61,582 bases of DNA from Entamoeba histolytica HM-1:IMSS (lineage: Eukaryota; Evosea; Mastigamoebida; Endamoebidae): contig NW_001914936.1 of NCBI RefSeq assembly GCF_000208925.1, forward strand, positions 1 to 61,582, read 5' to 3'. The translations under genes were made by a program, and so were the position numbers. Below, one piece after another: positions 56,253 through 61,582 of the stretch (position 1 is the first letter of the stretch; every line of letters starts with the position of its first letter). Below the pieces are notes generated by a model that worked only from the letters and a program-made list of their open reading frames with translations, did no database searches and had not been told where the DNA came from.

Positions 56253-59200
56253 TTATTTTTGATCTCTATCAGGTCGTTTAATTTTAAAAACTTTTACATT
56301 ATCATTAGACACAACACCATCTAAATTATGAGGTGTAATAAAAATATATTGTCTTTTATTTTGTGATTTTGTTGTTTCCATTAATGTTTGTATAGCGACT
56401 TTTCGAGCCATAGAATCCATATAAACATCAAATTCATCCATTGCTCTAAAAGGGCAATCAACTACATTCCATAATGCAAGTAATAAACAAACAGTAGAAT
56501 AACTACGTTCACCACCAGAAAGAGTTTTAGCACTTCTTTCAGAATCATTATCAATAGAAACTTCTACGTCAAGAATTCTTTTAGAATGGTCAAGTTTAAT
56601 TTTACCTTTACAACCAGGTTTTTTTTCAAGGTATTGATTAAACAACAGCATAGTTTTTGTTGCAGTTACTTTAAGTAATTCAGTATATTTTCTTTTTCTT
56701 CTTTCTAATTCAATTTCTAATTTTGTTTGTAAAGTTTCAATTGAATTAATTTGATCTGTTAAACCATCTAATTGATGTTGTTTTCTTTCAAGTTCATTTT
56801 CAACTTCATCATAATTAACATTTTCTAAATTAATTTGTTGTTGTTTTTTTTCTAATTTAATACGTTCATTAACAATACTTTCAACACTTTTTGAAGTTTC
56901 AATTTTTTCAAATTCAGAAGAAAGAATAGTAATTTCTTGTAATTGTTGTTGTTCTTCAATTAATAATTCATTTTGGTGTTGAATTTCAATTTGGAATTCT
57001 TTTCTTTGTTTAATTAAATCAATTTTATTTTCATTAATTTCATCAATTTGTTTTCTGATATTTACAAGTAAAACTTTTTGTTTTTTTGATTCATTTTCAA
57101 TTTGTGTTTTTAATGAACAAATTTTTTGATATTCAATTTTTTGAAATTCTTCTCTTTTAATTAATTCATTAGTTTTTGTTTTTTGATTTTTAACTTCTTC
57201 TAATAATTCATTTAATTTATTTTTTGAAATTGATAAATTCATTTCCATTTCTTTAATATCTTCTGGTTCTTTTATTATTATATTTTCAGTTTCTTTTTTT
57301 TTACTTTCAACAAGTCTTGTATTTCTTTCAGCTTCTCTTAAATTTCTTTTTAATTCATTTAATTGAATAAGTAAAGCTTCTTTTTCTTTTTTAGCTTGAT
57401 TTTTTAATTCAACTTTTCCTTGTAAATCCATTTTAGAAGTTTTAATTTGTTGTTCAATTAATTGAATTGAATCTTCAATATTTTGACCTCCATAAATTGC
57501 TCTACTAGGTAATCTATAAGGAAAATATGCTTCAGTTTTACCTGATTTTTGCATAAAACTACCATTTGAAAGATAAATAAATTTTGCACCAAGTTTCATT
57601 AATTCTTTTCCATCATTAAAAGTATTAGCAACAGCAATAGTATCAATATTAATATGGTCAATAAGAATATTAAAAATAACAGGACTAGAAATTGTAATAA
57701 CATTAAGTAATGTTAAATAATTTTGTTTTTTAATGTCATATTTTTGATTCCCAAATTTGATATTATAAACATAAATTTGAATATCAAAATTTATTTTTTT
57801 TGCTATTTCTCTTAACTTTTTTTTATCATTTTCTGTTCTAACAACAAATGATGCTAATGTTGATTTTTTTATACAATTTTCTACTGCATGATTCCATTTA
57901 TTATCTTTTAATTGAATATATTCTCCTATTGGTCCTTCAATTTGATATTCAAATGTTGTTTGTTCAATTGTTTTAATCATTCTTGGCATATTTGGATGAT
58001 AAATTGTCATTTTATCTCGTTTTTGCATTTCTAATTTATCTTTTTCATTTTCAAATGCTTTAATATCATTTTGAATATGTTTAATATCATCACCATATCC
58101 ATTTAATGATTGTACTTTAACTGTAAATTCTTTTTCTAATGGATTTAATTCATCTTTAATTAATTCTTCTTTTCTTTTTAGTGATTCTATTTCTTTATTA
58201 ATTGTTTTTATTTTTTCTTCTTTTTGTTGTTTAGCACGTTCTGTATCTTTTTGATCATGATTTTTTGATTCTTCAATACTATTTTTTAATAATGTTATTC
58301 TTTTTTTTATTGTCTCAATTCTTTGATTATAATCATCTATTATTACTTTATTTTCTCCTTTTTCTTTATTTATATTTTTCATTTTCTCATTTTCTATTCC
58401 TTTCTTTTTTTCAATTTCTGTTATTTCTTCTTCTTTTTTCATTAATTCTTCATTTGCTGTTTTTAATTCTTCTTTTAATTCTTCTATTTTTTCTTCTATT
58501 CGTTCTTCTTTTAATTCATTTAATTTATTTTCTTTTTCTTCTATTATTTGTTGAATATCTTCTACCTTTTTTTTTTGGTCTCTATATTTTGCCCATATCT
58601 CTTCTCTTTTTAATACTTCTATTTTCTTTTTAATTTGTTTTATTCCTTTTCCATCTTCCATTATTCCTTTTAATCTTTCAATTTCTCTTTCCATTTGTGG
58701 TATTTGTTCTTTTTTATCTTGTTTTGTTTTTTTTGCTTTACTACACGAATGTTCTGCTTGTTTATAACTTTCTTTTATCATATCAAGTTGTGTTGCTTCT
58801 AAAAAAAATTTATATTTATCTTCTGCTCGTGTTGCCGTTAAAAATGTTTTTGATGTATCTTGCATAAGAAGAATACATGGATTGTCAATAGGAATATTAA
58901 AATGATCCAAAATTTCATTAACATCTGAACTTTTATGTCCAACAACTCTTGGTTTTTCTCCTGAATTCATTGAATAGATTTTATAACTACTTCCTCCGTC
59001 TTTTGATATTTTCCTTTCAATTATGATTGTATCTCCATATTTTTCTTTATCCATTGCCCCTTCTCCTCGATTTCTTAAATACACAGAAACTTTACAATGA
59101 GTTTCTCCATTTTTTACTATATCACTTACTCGTTTCCCTCTATTCGTAAATGTGGCTTTCGCTCCAAAACAAATAGCTAATGCTACTAATATTGCTGATT

Positions 59201-59324
59201 TTCCACTCCCATTTTCTCCTACTATAAAATTAACTTGTGAACAAAGGTCTAATTGAAGATGTCTATGGCACATAAAATTTTCTAAATCAATTCGTTCAAT
59301 AGTACCAGGAATTTCTTCGTTCAT
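56253..59324 (-). CDS. SMC6: SMC6, structural maintenance of chromosomes protein 6
   Basis: This intronless 1023-residue protein has the SMC layout: N-terminal head with Walker A GENGSGKS (residues 36-43), a first coiled coil, a hinge near 430-620 (ending PYRLPSRAIYGGQ), a second coiled coil, and a C-terminal head with signature LSGGERSYSTV and Walker B CPFRAMDEFDVYMD. SMC6-specific traits are ENFMCHRHLQLDL and PCILLMQDTSKTFL. With SMC5 it forms the complex that resolves recombination intermediates in DNA repair. It is slightly shorter than typical SMC6 (about 1100) through shorter coils. Nothing looks broken. Confidence 0.95.
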   Translation of the reverse strand: MNEEIPGTIERIDLENFMCHRHLQLDLCSQVNFIVGENGSGKSAILVALAICFGAKATFTNRGKRVSDIVKNGETHCKVSVYLRNRGEGAMDKEKYGDTIIIERKISKDGGSSYKIYSMNSGEKPRVVGHKSSDVNEILDHFNIPIDNPCILLMQDTSKTFLTATRAEDKYKFFLEATQLDMIKESYKQAEHSCSKAKKTKQDKKEQIPQMEREIERLKGIMEDGKGIKQIKKKIEVLKREEIWAKYRDQKKKVEDIQQIIEEKENKLNELKEERIEEKIEELKEELKTANEELMKKEEEITEIEKKKGIENEKMKNINKEKGENKVIIDDYNQRIETIKKRITLLKNSIEESKNHDQKDTERAKQQKEEKIKTINKEIESLKRKEELIKDELNPLEKEFTVKVQSLNGYGDDIKHIQNDIKAFENEKDKLEMQKRDKMTIYHPNMPRMIKTIEQTTFEYQIEGPIGEYIQLKDNKWNHAVENCIKKSTLASFVVRTENDKKKLREIAKKINFDIQIYVYNIKFGNQKYDIKKQNYLTLLNVITISSPVIFNILIDHINIDTIAVANTFNDGKELMKLGAKFIYLSNGSFMQKSGKTEAYFPYRLPSRAIYGGQNIEDSIQLIEQQIKTSKMDLQGKVELKNQAKKEKEALLIQLNELKRNLREAERNTRLVESKKKETENIIIKEPEDIKEMEMNLSISKNKLNELLEEVKNQKTKTNELIKREEFQKIEYQKICSLKTQIENESKKQKVLLVNIRKQIDEINENKIDLIKQRKEFQIEIQHQNELLIEEQQQLQEITILSSEFEKIETSKSVESIVNERIKLEKKQQQINLENVNYDEVENELERKQHQLDGLTDQINSIETLQTKLEIELERRKRKYTELLKVTATKTMLLFNQYLEKKPGCKGKIKLDHSKRILDVEVSIDNDSERSAKTLSGGERSYSTVCLLLALWNVVDCPFRAMDEFDVYMDSMARKVAIQTLMETTKSQNKRQYIFITPHNLDGVVSNDNVKVFKIKRPDRDQK

Positions 59325-59414
59325 TCTTATTTGTATTATTATTCAGTTGTTTTATTATAAAAACCAAAAATCATTTTTTCTTTTTCTCTTTTTTCATTTT
59401 TTTAGGGTTTGATG

Positions 59415-59433
59415 TATTAAATTGAGGTTTATC
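59415..59433. repeat. SINE-A target-site duplication, left copy
   Basis: TATTAAATTGAGGTTTATC, identical to 60099-60117. Confidence 0.9.
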
Positions 59434-59526
59434 AGATTCGAAGATGGCACGTCAGAGACACCACATGAAACCCTAAAATAATCCCATGCTTCGAATCTCC
59501 CAGTTATCGTCTGGTCATGACGTGCC
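59434..59526 (+). ncRNA. Candidate nested (pseudoknot) RNA fold at the SINE 5' end
   Basis: Two perfect pairings interleave. AGATTCGAAG (59434-59443) pairs with CTTCGAATCT (59489-59498), and GGCACGTCA (59446-59454) pairs with TGACGTGCC (59518-59526). A small hairpin CCAG/CTGG (59500-59514) sits between the second arms. The first paired base is the first base of the element. SINE-B has the same three pairings in weaker form (45971-46063). The topology resembles HDV-like self-cleaving RNAs, but I cannot see a convincing P1.1 or catalytic-C context. Confidence 0.5.
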
Positions 59527-59605
59527 TTTGGTGAGATAATATCTATTCAACACTAACTGTTTATTATTATTAATATTTATTAGAAGTGATTATTATAAAA
59601 GATTA

Positions 59606-59665
59606 TTATTCATTAACGTGTATTGTTATTCATTAACGTGTATTGTTCTTCATTAACGTGTATTG
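59606..59665 (+). repeat. 20-bp tandem repeat inside SINE-A
   Basis: Three units of TTATTCATTAACGTGTATTG (one base differs in the third) plus a partial fourth. Confidence 0.85.
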
Positions 59666-60098
59666 TTATTCATTATTAATTATAAGGATTATTATTTACT
59701 AAGGAGGTATTATGTATTAAGAATTATCATTTATTAAAGAAGACGCATATATAATTGATATTGTTGCACAAAAATTAAACATAAGGACATTATCAAGGAA
59801 TAGCATTTCTTTAAGGGGTGTCGAAGGTAAAAGGAGATGAGCTATAACAGTAAGTTATGGATATACTCTCCTTAAAACAACAATATAAAGAATGAGAAAT
59901 ATTATATTACTCATTAAAATCAAAATAAAAGTCAGGCAGCAACTTAAATGAAAAATAGTTTAAATCGAGCATGATTGAAAAACAATATTTCAATAGAAAT
60001 AAAGCGTGTTGAAGAAACTGATTCACTCACTTCTCAACATGATGAAAAACCTAAAAAATAAGGTTAATCATAATTGATTTCTTTTTTTTTTTTTTTTT

Positions 60099-60117
60099 TA
60101 TTAAATTGAGGTTTATC
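60099..60117. repeat. SINE-A target-site duplication, right copy
   Basis: TATTAAATTGAGGTTTATC, identical to 59415-59433. Confidence 0.9.
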
Positions 60118-60632
60118 TTTTTTTATATTCTTTCTTTAAACTCCTTGTACAATGATTATTTAAAATATACTTTTATTGTTAGTATTACATCAAGCGATTG
60201 ATTAAATTCATTATATAGTTTCAATTTTTTTGATTAGAATTATTTGATTGTTATTATTATTTCAACATCATAAGAATTACCTAAAATTTATAAGAATAAT
60301 TAATGTTTTAAGAATAATTTGTGATGGTTTATGATTCTTCTTCTCTTAATAAACTAAGTTGTGTCATGACTCAACTCTTTCATTTATTTTTAGTTAATAG
60401 AATTTTCAAATAACTTTTCTATTCATTCAGTTTATTGTAGTTGTATTGGTATAATATTTGTTGGTTGAGTACGTCTTGTAAGACTATTCTTTTAGTTGGT
60501 TTAAATCAAATAAAATTGGTACTATTAAATGTTTTCATAATAGGTTAGTTTCGTTTGAATATAAACTAAAGCTAATCTTGTTGCTACTCAGTATATCAAT
60601 GATTATGTATGTAATAGTCTATCCACATATCC
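60118..60632. other. AT-rich intergenic DNA
   Basis: No gene is seen between SINE-A and the inverted LINE-B copy. Confidence 0.5.
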
Positions 60633-61582
60633 AAAAAAATAAGCAATTAATTAAGTATTAATATGATTAGTTTCTATTGTTAATGGTTCAGGGGAGACTA
60701 ATCCCGTCAATGAGTCTTCATCTTCTTGTAATTCTACAGAATATGTTTGGTTGTGATTGAAGCAGTATTCAATAACATCTATCATGTTTTTTATGACAAG
60801 GTTTTTTACTTCTTTCTCGTTGTCAATCTCAATTTTTAATTCTTTAATTAATCTAATACTTTCTTTATTTATTAATCCATTTATTGAGATTACTACTGGT
60901 ATTATTCTGACATCTTTTAATTTTTCTATTTTCAATGGAATATTCTTTAATTCTTTATACTTATTTCTTTTCTTCATTTACACTCAATTAATATTGTGAT
61001 CAGCCACAATAGTCATATCAAATAATAGACTAGTTTTGTTCTTTTTATCTATTACATATATGTCTGGTATTTTGTGATATTGTCATTCATTTTTATGCAT
61101 TATTTGTTTGTTCATATCATTGTGATGTCTTTATATTTGAACATTGTTTCATATGGGTTTTTTTATATTGGTTATTTCATGTATATTTTCTTATTAATCA
61201 ATATTATTATGCCAATATTGTCATGTTTTTCTATTTGTGGTTTTTTATGATAAATACAGATATTAGAATGTGTTGTACTGTTGTTATCTTGTCTTTACAA
61301 AGTGTTTAGTATTTTAGTCTTTCATTTTTCATTATTTTTGTTTTTCTATACAAACAAAATATTGTTCCATCTTGCATTTTAGTTAATTTGAGAAATGCAT
61401 TTTTCTTAATATTGATTTCCATGCTTTCACTGTAGTAGTTTTATCTACTCCTTTTGACTCAAACCATCTTCTGAAATATCCATTTATTTGATGATATTTC
61501 CATTTTTTGATGTATTCGTCAATAATTTCTTTATTTCTACTACTACTTCTTTTTCTTGGGTACGAAAATTAGCAAAGAAAAA
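60633..61582 (-). mobile_element. LINE-B copy 2 (3' part; runs off the window)
   Basis: Read leftward, it is closely similar to LINE-B copy 1 (50187-51072) in inverted orientation. The open block 60651-60977 encodes a 108-residue end (KYKELKNIPLKIEKLKDVRI ... TGLVSPEPLTIETNHINT) that differs from copy 1 at few positions. Upstream, the TLCKDKITTVQHIL zinc segment and FDMTIVADNNIN are also present. It shares with copy 1 a stop just before TLCKDK, so both derive from the same already-damaged source or a very close relative. The 5' part is beyond the window. Confidence 0.85.

Larger units (their letters stand above)
59434..60098 (+). mobile_element. SINE-A: SINE with perfect 19-bp target-site duplication
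   Basis: This 665-bp element is bracketed by a perfect 19-bp direct repeat. Its first 95 nt (AGATTCGAAGATGGCACGTC...) match the head of SINE-B. It contains three full 20-bp tandem units (TTATTCATTAACGTGTATTG, 59606-59665). Near the 3' end is an AAACCTAAAAAATAAGGTT hairpin, also present in SINE-B as AAACCTAAAGAATAGGTTT. It ends in a long T run (60082-60099). Unlike SINE-B it lacks the GACGGGATTAGTCTCCCC tail. It shows only short similarity (CACTTCTCAA...AATTGA) to the LINE-A tail. The perfect duplication suggests a recent insertion. Confidence 0.88.

Noticed and set aside
59434..59526. Calling the SINE head an HDV ribozyme outright
   Set aside because: Topology fits but the P1.1 pairing and catalytic-C context are not evident, so it stays a candidate fold.
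59434..60098. tRNA-derived origin of the SINE heads
   Set aside because: I could not fold a cloverleaf or find convincing A and B boxes.

Overview
The window is nuclear DNA of an Entamoeba of the E. histolytica / E. dispar / E. nuttalli / E. moshkovskii type. The evidence is a very AT-rich background, compact genes with 0-2 tiny introns (54-69 nt where measured, all beginning GTTTG and ending TAG), core-promoter elements close to start codons (GTATTTAAA-type TATA, GAAC, AAAATTCA-type initiator), and characteristic families: transmembrane kinases (TMKs), an AIG1 GTPase, TLDc proteins, an alpha-kinase with a VWA-like region, and R2-like LINEs with partner SINEs. Species cannot be fixed from the sequence alone.

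Layout. 1-4 kb: a TLDc-like protein and a K/E-rich probable GPI-anchored surface protein. 4-13.2 kb: a Cys-rich receptor kinase (TMK), an FKBP/TPR protein with a previously hidden first exon, a papain-like protein that has lost its catalytic Cys and His, and a double transposase-like (tandem DDE-fold) gene interrupted only by an artificial assembly gap. 13.2-20.3 kb: mostly AT-rich desert around a small unknown gene and a DnaJ membrane protein. 20.3-35.4 kb is the gene-dense core: RasGEF, CXXC-rich TMK, VWA/alpha-kinase-like protein, a type I membrane protein, proteasome ATPase Rpt2, a CudA-like candidate transcription factor, TMEM86/YhhN protein and a divergent Hsp70.

35.5-40.3 kb is one nearly full-length but decayed LINE (LINE-A) with target-site duplications. 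40.7-45.1 kb has an AIG1 GTPase and a secreted S41-peptidase-like protein; a decayed paralogue of the latter lies at about 47.4-48.4 kb, with a SINE (SINE-B) between them. 49.7-51.1 kb is a truncated LINE of a second family (LINE-B); another copy, inverted, ends the window. 51.1-59.3 kb is again gene-dense: CBM20-like protein with KKEAEEKA repeats, KRI1, a Rho GTPase with two introns, a second TLDc protein and SMC6. A second SINE (SINE-A) with a perfect 19-bp duplication follows.

Themes. Signalling genes are prominent (two receptor kinases, RasGEF, Rho, AIG1, alpha-kinase-like), alongside house-keeping genes (Rpt2, KRI1, SMC6). No operon logic is expected in this eukaryote. The most unusual signals are a conserved nested (pseudoknot) pairing at the exact 5' end of both SINEs, the tail sharing between SINE-B and LINE-B, a UAAUG stop-start junction between the LINE-A ORFs, and the tandem DDE-like gene.
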